Shown in pieces: positions 1 through 8,900 of a stretch of 15,376 nucleotides of DNA. The DNA is taken from the NCBI GenBank assembly GCA_030835065.1, contig JAUQWR010000239.1, positions 1-15,376 of the forward strand. The letters run 5' to 3'. How positions within the stretch are numbered: position 1 is the first letter of the stretch; every line of letters starts with the position of its first letter. The notes beneath the pieces are model-generated. The model searched no databases and was not told where the DNA came from. It was given only the letters and a program-made list of their open reading frames with translations. The DNA is from Candidatus Kapaibacterium sp. (GTDB taxonomy: Bacteria > Bacteroidota > Ignavibacteria > Kapaibacteriales > UBA2268). The position numbers and the translations under genes were made by a program.

Positions 1-101
1 AATACATTGAGGAATCGAATTTTGCGTTTTTCTAAAAGTGTTTCGCCGAATTCAACCCCATTGCTAGTCAAAGAGTTTATTATATCTTTAAGCCATCCCA
101 T
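1..101 (-). CDS. N-terminal fragment of a probable membrane sensor protein, cut by the window edge
   Basis: An open frame starts with ATG at 101 and runs to the left edge without a stop, giving 33 residues (MGWLKDIINS... ending KIRFLNV). An AAGGA ribosome-binding site lies at 111-107, overlapping the stop codon of the upstream kinase, so the two genes are almost certainly co-transcribed and probably translationally coupled. The visible part is a short amphipathic leader ending in a basic stretch (EKRKIRFLNV). The neighbouring kinase has the same arrangement (leader, basic stretch, then first membrane helix). I infer another multi-helix membrane sensor (kinase or cyclase), but no domain is visible and the function is not established. 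Confidence 0.6.
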   Translation of the reverse strand, partial: MGWLKDIINSLTSNGVEFGETLLEKRKIRFLNV

Positions 102-109
102 ATTATTCC

Positions 110-2245
110 TTAAATCTTGGGTAGTGTGAAGTAAAATTTACTACCATTGCCAAGACTGCTCTCAACCCATATTTTACCATTATGCATTTCAACAAATTCT
201 TTGCACAACATTAATCCCAACCCTGTTCCTTTTTCTCCAGAAGTGCCTAAAGTAGAAATATTGTTATTAATCTTAAATAATTTTTCTAAATTTTCTTCAG
301 AAATTCCTATGCCTTTATCTAAAACATAAAGAGTAACTAAAGATGTTTCATGATTATACACTGTATCAATACCAATTTCTATATCAGAGCCATAATCAGA
401 GAATTTTATCGAATTTGAAATCAAATTACGAATAATAGTATTAACTAAATTTTTATCAGCATTAAGTCTTAAATCATTAGGAATAAGATTTTGAGCATTG
501 ATTTTTTTATCTTTCATCGATGCAGAACTTAGTTTAATTATTTCATCAACTAATGATCTTATATCTAGAATACTTGGCTTAAATTCAGACATACCTTGCT
601 GAGATCTACTCCATTCCAAAAGATTTTCCATTAATGAATATACTTGGCTTGAGGATTCTTTTATAGTTTTTAGAAATTCTTTTCTTTCAGCTTCATCAAA
701 GGTTTCATACTCATCAAAAAGTAATCTGGTAATAGTTTTAAATGATCCCAATGGATTGCGTAAGTCATGAGCAATGATAGAAAACAGCTTATCTTTAGTT
801 TTATTCAACTCATTCAATCTGGATTCATTTTCTTTGATTTTATTTAGAGATTCAACTCTCTCGCTAATGTCTTGGCAGATACCTTCATGATATAATATAT
901 TGCCGTTTTCGTCATGAATATAGCGGGCATAGTCTTCAATCCAGATTATTTTACCATCTTTTCTTTTTAATCTATAAGATTCTATTTGTGGAATAAACTC
1001 AGAATTATCTTTTAAGATTTCATTTCGTTCTTTTTCACTAACATAAATATCTCTTGGAATGTTTAGTTTGATTAGTTCATCCAAACTATTATAACCAAGC
1101 ATTTTAATAAAAGCAGGATTTGCATCCACGAAATATCCATCTGGTGTAGATCTATAGAATCCATTAGGCATCGAACTGAACAAATTTCTATATCTTAGCT
1201 CACTATCTTTATGTGCTTCTTCAACAATTTTTCTATAATTAATATCCATGTGTGTGCCGATAAGCCTTGTAGCCTTGCCTTCATCATCATATTCAATTAC
1301 TTTTGCAGTAGATTTAAACCACTTCCAATCACCGGATTTTGTACGTCTTCTATATTCAAATACAACAGATTCGCCTTTATAAATACAATTGACAAAGGCT
1401 TCTTTAACTTTAATTACATCAACAGGATGAATATTAAGAAACCAATTATCGACAGAAGGATAAAATTCATTATTCTCATAGCCTAAATATCCGGCATAAT
1501 CCGGGCTAACTACCAAATCTCCTGTATTAATATAATACTCAAACCAAGCTTGCTTCGAGGCACTCATAGCTAAAGAAAATCTTAGGTTAGTAAGCTCAAG
1601 TATTTGGTTTTTATTCTCTATTTCTTGGTTTTTAATTTGCAATTCTTTATTAATATCAGCAATTTTTTTATTCTCTTCTTCGAAAAACTTAACAATAACT
1701 ACAACAATCGAATACATAAAGAATAAGTACAAAAGTCCGCCAAAAAATAGATCAACAAATCTTTGGTCAGGATTGTCGTAATGAAAAATCAATTCAGGGT
1801 AATAATAATGAGTTAAGACTAAAATAGCAAATAGAATTAAACTCGAAATGAAAACAATCAACCTATATTTATAATAAGTGATTGTATAAATTGCCATAAA
1901 GAAAACAAAATATAGCGAAGTAATATTGCCATCGTAACCAGAATTAGTAAACCAAGCTAATGCCAGCAAAAACATTGAAGAAATATACAATGGAAAAATT
2001 GTTTTATAATGTTTCTTAGCATTTCGAGCATGAAAATAAAAAATCATCAATAGGATTAATGCAATTGTATTTACTACATTTGCCCAGATATTCATCTCGA
2101 CTAAAATATTAGTAGTAAATCCAATTGAAACAATAATAATAGTGATAAAATTTATAAGAATATGTACTCTTCGTCTTAAGCTAAGTTGCTTATAGTCACC
2201 AAAAACAATCTGTTTCAACTTATCCATTAAATTAACTTTCAGCAT
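110..2245 (-). CDS. Six-helix membrane PAS-PAS sensor histidine kinase
   Basis: This is a sensor kinase expected to autophosphorylate on histidine and pass phosphate to an unidentified response regulator. In the 711-residue product, six hydrophobic helices lie at about 26-48, 56-73, 83-99, 108-125, 128-148 and 163-188, followed by a short coiled coil (about 190-220). Two PAS/PAC units follow at about 222-345 and 350-465. The HisKA H-box is IIAHDLRNPLG with His493. The ATPase domain has an N-box (RNLISNS, about 606-612), DKGIGIS (about 643) and GTGLGL (about 673). There is no receiver domain. The frame stays open to a GTG at 2260, but GGAG sits 9 bases before the ATG at 2245, which I prefer. 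It is followed closely by another minus-strand gene. No response regulator is adjacent on this strand, so the partner and stimulus are unknown. Confidence 0.92.
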   Translation of the reverse strand: MLKVNLMDKLKQIVFGDYKQLSLRRRVHILINFITIIIVSIGFTTNILVEMNIWANVVNTIALILLMIFYFHARNAKKHYKTIFPLYISSMFLLALAWFTNSGYDGNITSLYFVFFMAIYTITYYKYRLIVFISSLILFAILVLTHYYYPELIFHYDNPDQRFVDLFFGGLLYLFFMYSIVVVIVKFFEEENKKIADINKELQIKNQEIENKNQILELTNLRFSLAMSASKQAWFEYYINTGDLVVSPDYAGYLGYENNEFYPSVDNWFLNIHPVDVIKVKEAFVNCIYKGESVVFEYRRRTKSGDWKWFKSTAKVIEYDDEGKATRLIGTHMDINYRKIVEEAHKDSELRYRNLFSSMPNGFYRSTPDGYFVDANPAFIKMLGYNSLDELIKLNIPRDIYVSEKERNEILKDNSEFIPQIESYRLKRKDGKIIWIEDYARYIHDENGNILYHEGICQDISERVESLNKIKENESRLNELNKTKDKLFSIIAHDLRNPLGSFKTITRLLFDEYETFDEAERKEFLKTIKESSSQVYSLMENLLEWSRSQQGMSEFKPSILDIRSLVDEIIKLSSASMKDKKINAQNLIPNDLRLNADKNLVNTIIRNLISNSIKFSDYGSDIEIGIDTVYNHETSLVTLYVLDKGIGISEENLEKLFKINNNISTLGTSGEKGTGLGLMLCKEFVEMHNGKIWVESSLGNGSKFYFTLPKI

Positions 2246-2714
2246 GAAATAAGTCTCCACATGACATCAAAAAGTAATATTGAAGTAGATCTTTCGAATA
2301 TAATGGAAGGTATAATACAAATATTAGCAAGTATATGTAATTATACACGCAAATAATTGATTTGGAATATATTCTACACTCCATTACTGGCATTGCTCTA
2401 ATTTTGTCTTTACCTTACCACCCTACCTATCTACGAATCCTCGATAGATAATGTAAATTAACAAAATTCAGTTAGAATGCCAAAAGATATTTAATTATTT
2501 TCCAAGCACTTATATTAATTTTCGATTACTTTTATATTATTTTTTTTTAAACAAATACATATAAATTCAATTTAATATTACTTCAACAAGAAATTTTGAT
2601 AGTATTTCAGAATAATATTGTTTTTTTATTAATTTTTCATTTTTTAGTCTTGCATAATTTTTACTTCCAATTTCTTTAATAATTTGTTAATTTTGAAAGA
2701 AAAGGAATAAACTC
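2246..2714. other. Divergent intergenic region between a kinase and the hemerythrin operon
   Basis: This 469-base AT-rich gap contains no convincing open frame or RNA gene. It must hold the promoters for the minus-strand kinase and the plus-strand hemerythrin. A small imperfect hairpin, TATCTA-CGA / TCG-A-TAGATA, lies at 2428-2450, but it has no adjacent T-run. TAATTTTG at 2688-2695 matches the Bacteroidota -7 form TAnnTTTG. It would leave a leader of only about 13-15 bases before the ATG at 2715, and no TTG lies at the right distance, so it is weak. The ribosome-binding site of the plus-strand gene is AAGGA at 2702-2706. Confidence 0.5.
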
Positions 2715-3461
2715 ATGAATTTGCAAAATGAAAAATTGGCGGATGCAGTAAAGAAGCATCCAAGCTTGTTAAATTTTTTAGATAGATTAGGAGTAAAACT
2801 TGGATTTGGTGATGCAAGCATAGACGAAGTATGCCGAAATAATTCTATTCCTATACCATTTTTTATTGAATTAATGCAGTTGATTATAAAAAGGTATGAG
2901 TTTAATCCAAATTATATTAAAGAATTTGAACCAAAATTGACAGTAAGTTATTTAGAAAATTCTCACAAATCATTTATAAATGATTATCTAAATGATTTTG
3001 AAGTATTAATAAATGAGTTATCTCAAATAGAAATTGAAAGACATCAAGAGTGCCTTCTGCTCCAAAGATATTTTAAAATATATAGGTCAGAATTTGAAGA
3101 ACATCTTCAATACGAAGACAATATAATATTTCCATATATATTAGCACTCGAATCATCTATTGTTTCTAATAATTACGATTATACAATTTTTGATAAAATT
3201 CAAAACAACCCTATAACAAATTATATGAAAAACCATTCTTCACTCGAAGACAAGCTAAATGATCTCAAAAGCCTTATCATAATGTTTTTCAAGCCTTTCA
3301 GAGCTGAAAAACTCGTAAGAAAATTATTAAAGCTTATGTTTGAGTTGGATGAAGACTTGAAACTGCATGAATTAATTGAAAATAAAATATTGTTTCCACA
3401 AGCCAAACAAATGGAAGAAAAAATACTGCAACAAATAATTGAAATTAATAGAAAGCTATGA
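2715..3461 (+). CDS. Hemerythrin-like di-iron protein of the RIC (YtfE/ScdA) type lacking the N-terminal CysCys motif
   Basis: This 248-residue protein has an N-terminal ScdA_N-like helical segment (about 5-60: KHPSLLNFLDRLGVKLGFGD) and a four-helix hemerythrin domain (about 75-230). Candidate iron ligands are His84, His130 with Glu134 (HxxxE), His174 and His218 with Glu222 (HxxxE). This matches the E. coli YtfE set (His84, His129, Glu133, His160, His204, Glu208) in order and, at the N-terminal end, in position. Known relatives respond to nitric oxide and repair iron-sulfur centres. The CysCys expected after the first helix of the ScdA_N segment is absent; LGFGD stands in its place. AAGGA precedes the ATG by 8 bases. 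The stop overlaps the next ATG (ATGA at 3458-3461), so it is coupled to a LuxR-type regulator, and a sensor role is at least as likely as repair. Length and ligand pattern make the family call firm; the role is inferred. Confidence 0.87.
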   Translation: MNLQNEKLADAVKKHPSLLNFLDRLGVKLGFGDASIDEVCRNNSIPIPFFIELMQLIIKRYEFNPNYIKEFEPKLTVSYLENSHKSFINDYLNDFEVLINELSQIEIERHQECLLLQRYFKIYRSEFEEHLQYEDNIIFPYILALESSIVSNNYDYTIFDKIQNNPITNYMKNHSSLEDKLNDLKSLIIMFFKPFRAEKLVRKLLKLMFELDEDLKLHELIENKILFPQAKQMEEKILQQIIEINRKL

Positions 3462-4039
3462 AAATATTCCTTATTTCAAATGCATATTTGATCAGAAAAA
3501 GTTTATCTGAGCTTTTGATAGAAGAATTCAATCAAATTGAAGTTTATTCAGAAATCGAAGACTTTGATTTTCTTAGTACACTTTTGCAAAAGGAATCTTC
3601 AGGTATTATTATTGTTGATAAAAATTTTATTAAAAAATACGAAAGATATATACATAAAATTCCAAAGAATTTTAGAATTATTCTTATAAAAGATGAGATT
3701 ATTCGTGATGATTTTAATCTTTATGAATATTTTACGATTTATGATGATCGTAAACATATAATTGAAACTATACAAAGAGAAATAAATAAAATTCCACAAT
3801 TAAGTAATGAAAAGAAAAGATTGAAAGGGCTTTCTGACAGAGAAAAAATCATTCTGCAATTAATTGCAAAAGGTTGTTCCAGCAAAACTATTGCAGAAAA
3901 TCTGAATATTAGTATTCAAACTGTTGCTACACATCGCAAAAATATTTCTAACAAGTTAGAAATTAAAACTGTATCTGGTCTTACTCTTTACGCTATTGTA
4001 AATAATCTGATCAAACCAGAAGATACAAATTTAATCTAA
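3458..4039 (+). CDS. LuxR/NarL-type transcriptional regulator with a degenerate receiver domain
   Basis: The 193-residue protein has a receiver-like N-terminal domain (about 1-115) and a LuxR-type helix-turn-helix domain (about 122-187: GLSDREKIILQLIAKG, then SSKTIAENLNISIQTVATHRKNI). The helix-turn-helix is canonical, with the usual SDRE start and the TVATHRKNI recognition helix. The receiver is atypical. The acidic pair normally at the end of the first strand is replaced by Asn8-Ala9 (FLISNAY). Asp54 (IIIVDKN) sits where the phosphoacceptor would be. Without the magnesium-binding acids, ordinary phosphorylation is doubtful. It overlaps the hemerythrin gene by four bases, so the two proteins are made together and may form a sensor-regulator pair. 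Nearby candidate targets are its own operon and the operon starting at 4287. DNA binding is secure from sequence; the signal is inferred. Confidence 0.87.
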   Translation: MKIFLISNAYLIRKSLSELLIEEFNQIEVYSEIEDFDFLSTLLQKESSGIIIVDKNFIKKYERYIHKIPKNFRIILIKDEIIRDDFNLYEYFTIYDDRKHIIETIQREINKIPQLSNEKKRLKGLSDREKIILQLIAKGCSSKTIAENLNISIQTVATHRKNISNKLEIKTVSGLTLYAIVNNLIKPEDTNLI

Positions 4040-4169
4040 AACCATACCTATCGATTGAAATTCACATCTTATCAAATATCACTCTAATTGTCTTATTGAT
4101 AATACATTATCTTATTTATTCATATTTAATGTGAAACTTATTTGCATTAATTTTCACTAGTTTTAGGTA

Positions 4170-4200
4170 TTGTTCATAATATATACCCTCACTATTTTTG
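4170..4200 (+). promoter_or_regulatory. Candidate Bacteroidota-type promoter for the 4287-5835 operon
   Basis: TATTTTTG at 4193-4200 matches the -7 form TAnnTTTG exactly. A TTG at 4170-4172 lies 20 bases upstream, which fits the expected -33 spacing. Transcription would start near 4205 and leave a leader of about 80 bases that contains the palindrome at 4250-4266. In such AT-rich DNA a chance match is possible. Confidence 0.45.
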
Positions 4201-4249
4201 CAAAGCATTATGATTAACTAATTTTATTTTTAGTTATTCCTAATTTCAA

Positions 4250-4266
4250 AATGATTTCAAATCATT
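4250..4266. promoter_or_regulatory. Perfect 17-bp palindrome, candidate operator
   Basis: AATGATTT-C-AAATCATT is a perfect inverted repeat of 8 + 1 + 8 bases, ending 20 bases before the ATG at 4287 and 9 bases before the AGGA ribosome-binding site. It lies between the regulator gene and the operon start. It could be the operator for the upstream LuxR-type protein or for a CRP/FNR-family factor. As RNA it could fold into a short hairpin just before the ribosome-binding site. Confidence 0.4.
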
Positions 4267-4286
4267 AATAATAGATAGGAATTGAT

Positions 4287-4475
4287 ATGGAAATAATTAA
4301 ACACAACACTAGTCAGGGCATGCAAAGAATACAATTTGCAGGTGGCATAGCAATGCTAAACGAAACTTGGACAAATCATAAACCTGAAAAGCACAAGCAG
4401 ATTAATAAGTTTATTCTAAATTCCATAATAATTAAGGAGCACAAAAATGAAAATAATAAATACAAAAGCAAATAA
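4287..4475 (+). CDS. Possible 62-residue protein of unknown function
   Basis: An ATG at 4287 is preceded by AGGA with 6 bases spacing, a usable ribosome-binding site. The N-terminal half (MEIIKHNTSQGMQRIQFAGG, followed by an AMLNETW segment) looks protein-like. The C-terminal half is Lys/Asn/Ile-rich and overlaps the ribosome-binding site and first 29 bases of the membrane-protein gene at 4447. No membrane helix, signal peptide or metal-binding motif is visible. It may be a real small protein translated ahead of, and coupled to, the membrane protein, or a leader peptide. I recognise no family. Confidence 0.45.
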   Translation: MEIIKHNTSQGMQRIQFAGGIAMLNETWTNHKPEKHKQINKFILNSIIIKEHKNENNKYKSK

Positions 4476-5325
4476 TCCATTAATTGGGATTTTATCATTT
4501 CTTATAGTATTGTTCACAATGCCTCTAGGGCATGCAGTGATGATACTAATGGAAAAATTCCTAGGGCACGACTACGTTTTCTATGCAGCTGCATTTCTTG
4601 GCATTCTTGGAGTTGTTTTGCTTATTTATGGAATTTATAACAAAAAGCAAACACAAGCAACTCTATTAGGGCTTTTTGGCGGCTTATTTGTTTGGACAGG
4701 TTGGATAGAATTCGGGTTTGTTTATTATGCTCATAGATTTGCTGTTGCTCCATTAATGCAAAATGGCGAAATCGTTACAAAACCAGAATACTTAATTATG
4801 CCATCTTCTATTAGTTTTCTTTCAGTAATGATGCTTTACTATTTATTTGGAATAAAAACAGCTTGCCCATTTTTTACTTGGTTTCAAAAACTATTTAAAA
4901 TTAATAAAAAATGTGAAATTCCACTAAACAAAAAGAACACAGCATTAGTAACCTTCATAGAATTAATATTTATTTTGTGGGCTTTCTATTTAGTATTACT
5001 TTTTGCATATGATTCAAATTTCTTTGGCGACAGGCATTTCGTTACATACTTCATTGCTTTTGCTTCACTATTTTGGTCGCTTTACTTATTTATGAATCTT
5101 ATAAAAATAAATAATTTCTCGCGAGCCCTCAAATACGCAATTCCAACAGTTATTATTTTCTGGAATTTCGTTGAAATTTTGGGTAGATGGAATTATTTTC
5201 ATGAAATCTGGATTGAACCTCACAAATATTGGCTAGAAACTTCCATGATACTTATTGTGCTTTTAGCTCTGATTGTAATCGGATTATTCAATAGAAACTT
5301 AAAGAAATTGGTTATTCAACATTAA
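4447..5325 (+). CDS. Polytopic membrane protein (about eight helices) in an operon with flavodoxin
   Basis: The 292-residue protein has hydrophobic helices at about 11-35, 45-63, 71-96, 117-135, 165-187, 197-217, 229-247 and 263-282. Start choice is clear: AAGGAG lies 6 bases before the ATG. Several histidines lie in or at the ends of helices (His29, His41, His96, His197, His252, His259), together with conserved-looking aromatic and acidic patches (TGWIEFGFVYYAHR, FWNFVEILGRWNYFHEIW). These could be heme or metal ligands, but no known cytochrome signature is present. The flavodoxin gene follows after 15 bases, so a membrane redox role coupled to flavodoxin is a reasonable inference. I do not recognise a named family, and transport or sensing cannot be excluded. 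Confidence 0.8.
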   Translation: MKIINTKANNPLIGILSFLIVLFTMPLGHAVMILMEKFLGHDYVFYAAAFLGILGVVLLIYGIYNKKQTQATLLGLFGGLFVWTGWIEFGFVYYAHRFAVAPLMQNGEIVTKPEYLIMPSSISFLSVMMLYYLFGIKTACPFFTWFQKLFKINKKCEIPLNKKNTALVTFIELIFILWAFYLVLLFAYDSNFFGDRHFVTYFIAFASLFWSLYLFMNLIKINNFSRALKYAIPTVIIFWNFVEILGRWNYFHEIWIEPHKYWLETSMILIVLLALIVIGLFNRNLKKLVIQH

Positions 5326-5340
5326 TTTAGGAAAATTGAG

Positions 5341-5835
5341 ATGAAAAGAATTGGAATATTTTACGGATCGACTACCGGGAATACTGGATCAATTGCAAAA
5401 AAGATTGCATCAGTTTTGGATGCTGATTTATATAATATTGCAGATAATAATATAAATAAAATGAATGATTATAATAATATTATTATTGGAGCTTCAACTT
5501 GGTGCTATGGCGACTTGCAGGATGATTGGGAAACCTATATCGGGGAGTTGGCAAATATTGATTTGAGCAACAAAAAAATTGCATTTTTCGGATTAGGCGA
5601 TTCCGAAGTCTATCCTGATACTTTTGTAGATGCAATTGGTATTATATACAGCAAAATTGAGTCTCAACAATGCAAGATTGTTGGACAAATTGATAGAGAA
5701 AACTACAATTTCAACGAATCTTTAGCAATTAAAAATGGAAAATTTATAGGACTTGCTTTGGATGAAGATAACGAGAGCCATCTAAGCGAACCAAGATTAA
5801 ATAAATGGATAGAGAATTTATCTCTTGAATTTTAA
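5341..5835 (+). CDS. fldA: Long-chain flavodoxin
   Basis: This small soluble FMN protein is predicted to carry single electrons at low potential in place of ferredoxin. The 164-residue length is normal for long-chain flavodoxins. The phosphate-binding loop is GSTTGNTG (9-16). The flavin-stacking loops are STWCYGDLQDDW (52-63, with Trp54) and GLGDSEVYPDTFVDAIG (84-100, with Tyr91). The inserted long-chain loop and the GLALDEDNES segment (137-146) are also present. The start has AGGA about 9 bases upstream. It is the last gene of the operon with the membrane protein and is followed at once by a strong hairpin terminator. Placement downstream of a hemerythrin-regulator pair suggests stress- or gas-responsive expression, which is inferred. 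Confidence 0.93.
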   Translation: MKRIGIFYGSTTGNTGSIAKKIASVLDADLYNIADNNINKMNDYNNIIIGASTWCYGDLQDDWETYIGELANIDLSNKKIAFFGLGDSEVYPDTFVDAIGIIYSKIESQQCKIVGQIDRENYNFNESLAIKNGKFIGLALDEDNESHLSEPRLNKWIENLSLEF

Positions 5836-5841
5836 TTTATT

Positions 5842-5901
5842 AAAGGAGTGTATGTGTTAATTATGGCAGCCCCAATCTATCGGAACTACACTCCTTTTTT
5901 T
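5842..5901 (+). terminator. Rho-independent terminator after flavodoxin, shared by convergent genes
   Basis: AAAGGAGTGTA (5842-5852) pairs perfectly with TACACTCCTTT (5887-5897), an 11-bp stem with a 34-base loop. It is followed on the plus strand by a run of T (to 5901) and TATTTTG. The convergent kinase gene stops at 5900, within the T-run, so on the minus strand the same stem follows that gene directly, with a weaker U-tail (AATAAATT). Confidence 0.8.
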
Positions 5902-8900
5902 ATTTTGAATATTTCTTAATTACATTAATCAATTCTTCAATAATAATTGGTTTAGAGATATAATCATTAAATCCAACCGATAGGATTTCATCACGTTCTG
6001 GAATTGAAGCATAAGCTGTCTGCGCAATGATTGTCAATTCAGGATGAAGTTCTTTTATTTTTTTAGCAGCTTCCACTCCATTCATCTTTGGCATTTTAAT
6101 ATCCATCAACACAAAATTAATATCAGGATGTTCTTCTACAATATTAATAGCTTCAATTCCATTTTTTGCATAATAATATTCTATACCGGATTTTTTTAGA
6201 ATTCTATCAATAAATTGATAGCTTGCCCAATCATCCTCAGCTAATAGCATTTTCAAATCAGATTTTACAAGGTTATTTGATTTATTTGCATTATAATTAT
6301 CTATATGATTAATTTCTTTAAATGGGATAGTGAAATAGAATGTCGTACCTTGATTTTCGATGGATTCATACCATATTTCACCACCCAAGATTCCTACTAA
6401 ACCTTTGCAAATTGATAGACCTAAGCCTACTCCTTCATAACCACGAGAGATAGAAAGATCGGCTTGAGCAAATCTTGTAAAAATTCTATGTTTCAAATCT
6501 TGAGGAATACCTACACCTGTATCTTTAACAAAGAATTCTAGCTTATCACCTTTTATCATATAACCAAATTTGATTTCCCCAGTAAAAGTGAACTTAATTG
6601 CATTATTTATCAAGTTAGTCAATATTTGATTTAATTTAAACTCATCGGTTTCAATACTTACTTCATCAATATTCATATCCAAATAGAATGATAATTTGAT
6701 ACCTTTAGATTCTGCCAAAAATCTAAATAAAGAGTATTGATTTTGGATTAAAGAATTTAGAGAACATTCCTTAAGATTTAAATCGACTTGTCCGGTTTCA
6801 ATTTTTGAAATATCTAAAATATTTCCAACTGTTTCCATCAGTCTATGGCTGCTTTTTTTAATAATATCAGTATACTCAATTAAATTTTCTTGAGAAATAC
6901 TATCATCAGTAAGTAAATTAGAAAAACCAAGAATTACATTAAGTGGAGTTCTTATTTCGTGCGACATATTCTGAAGAAAAGCGGTTTTTAATTTATCACT
7001 CTCTTCGGCTTTATCTTTAGCAATTTGTAGAGCTTCAAAAACTCTTTTCTTTTCGATTATCTCCCATGCCAAATAAGCGAGGAGAGATATTTTTTCGATA
7101 TCGTGTTCATCATATTCAGTTGGTTTATTACCAACTCCCATAATTGCTTTAATCGTTCCATCATATATTATGGGAACAACTAATTCTCGAATAACATCTG
7201 CATGTCCTTCGGGCAATCCCTTCTTATGTTTTAATTCATGATAATTATTATGGATTACAGGCTTACTTTCATAGACACAATCTACCCATACGCCTGCTTT
7301 TTCGATAGAATAGTGCTCACCTTTGCCAACAGCAAGGCAAAAATGTGCTTTTGTCTGAGTGGACCAATTTTGTAATGTAAGTGACTTTTGGTCTGGATCT
7401 ACAAAGTGGAAAAATCCAATTTTACTATTACTCAATAGCTCGGCTTCGTTAAGAGTCTCCTCTAATAAATCATCAATTGAATGTTTTTCAGAGAATTTAA
7501 TAAGTCTTAATCTAGCTTCATTAATCCTATTATTTTCTTGGGCTTTGTCAATAGCAATTCTAAGCTCATTTTCAATCATTTTCCTTTGAGTAATATCTTG
7601 ATTGACACCAAAAGTCTTTACAGTTTTTCCATTAGAATCTTTACTAACGAAAAATCTAACTCCAATATAGCCAATTCCACCATCGAAATAATTGATTCTA
7701 TGTTCTAAATATCTCGAAAAATTGCTATCATTGGTTTCAATAGCTTTTCTATTTTCTTCTTCAACTAATATAGAATCCTCATGATATAAAAATTTCTCGG
7801 CATATACATTAATAGGAATCTTATAACCGCCCATTTCTTCAGCATTAGTATGAAATATTTTGTAAAAATTATCATTAAAAGTAAAGATTCCGGTATCAAT
7901 ATCTAATTCCCAACTACCAAGATTAGCCATTTCCTGAGATTCTAAAAGTTTTCTTTCGCTCTCAATCAATGATAATTCTGTATTTTTTCTGTTTTCAATT
8001 TCAGACAAAAGACTTAAATTTTTAATTTCAAGTTCTTTAGTTCTTTCGTCAACTAAATTTTCCAGATTAGTGCTATATTTGTCAAGAGCATCTGCCATAC
8101 TATTGAATGAATCAGACAATTCTTTGATTTCTCTGATATTAGTATCATTCTGGAATCTAAGATTTCTATTGCCAGAAGCAAATTCTTTAGAAGTCGAACT
8201 AATTTTCTTCAAAGGTCTGCTTAAGTATTTATTAACTATAATAAAGCCAAAGAAAATAGAAAATGCAAAAGTAAATAAAAGGAACAAAAAGTTGAAAACA
8301 ATCTGCTTGATGGCTTCATTATAAATGTCATCATAAGAAAAACCAGTACCTAATACTAAGCTCTTATTAGTTTCGGGTACTTCGATAAATCGCCATATTC
8401 TGCGTTTAGAATCAATACTAGGAACTTCACTGAATGAATTCAATTTATTGGAAGAATTTTTGAAAGCTTCTGAGGGTTTGCCAGAATATTTCAAATTTTC
8501 TTCACTTCGCGATATAATAATTCCTTCATCATCAAGTAAGTTGACAATAACGTCTTGATTGAACTCCATTTTGGATAGATGTTGGGCAATATCATCTAAA
8601 TTAATCGCAGCAAATACAGCAGTTAAAGGCTTCGAAGTATCTTGAAATGGCAAAGGAATAGCTACATTTATTCCAGGCTTTTTTGTAATTTTTCCAATTT
8701 GATAGTTACCGATTGTAAATGCTTTGCTTTTTTTCAGCTTAATATACCAATCTTTATCACTAACATTAATAATTGAATTATTTGGTAGTGCTGAACTTAC
8801 AACAATACCTTCTGAATTTACTATTCCAATATTGTGTAGATTAGGGTTATTTTTTATTATTTGGGCTAAATATAAATTGGTTTGTTCTGGATTAATATTT

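Larger units (their letters stand above)
4040..4286. other. Intergenic region with promoter and palindrome upstream of the membrane protein-flavodoxin operon
   Basis: About 250 AT-rich bases separate the regulator from the next gene. No strong terminator is visible after the regulator. A 7-base inverted repeat (TTATCAA at 4069-4075, TTGATAA at 4096-4102) has a 20-base loop and no T-run. The stretch also holds a promoter match (4170-4200) and a perfect palindrome (4250-4266), listed separately. Confidence 0.5.

Noticed and set aside
2428..2450. Hairpin TATCTA...TAGATA as a terminator
   Set aside because: It has a bulged stem, no T-run, and lies upstream of both divergent genes, so there is nothing to terminate.
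3221..3406. Short minus-strand open frame inside the hemerythrin gene
   Set aside because: It lies antisense within a gene with a clear family and ligand pattern; the product is Ser/Asn/Phe-rich as expected for a mirror frame.
4069..4102. Inverted repeat TTATCAA/TTGATAA as terminator of the regulator gene
   Set aside because: There are only seven AT-rich pairs with a 20-base loop and no T-run; chance is likely in this composition.
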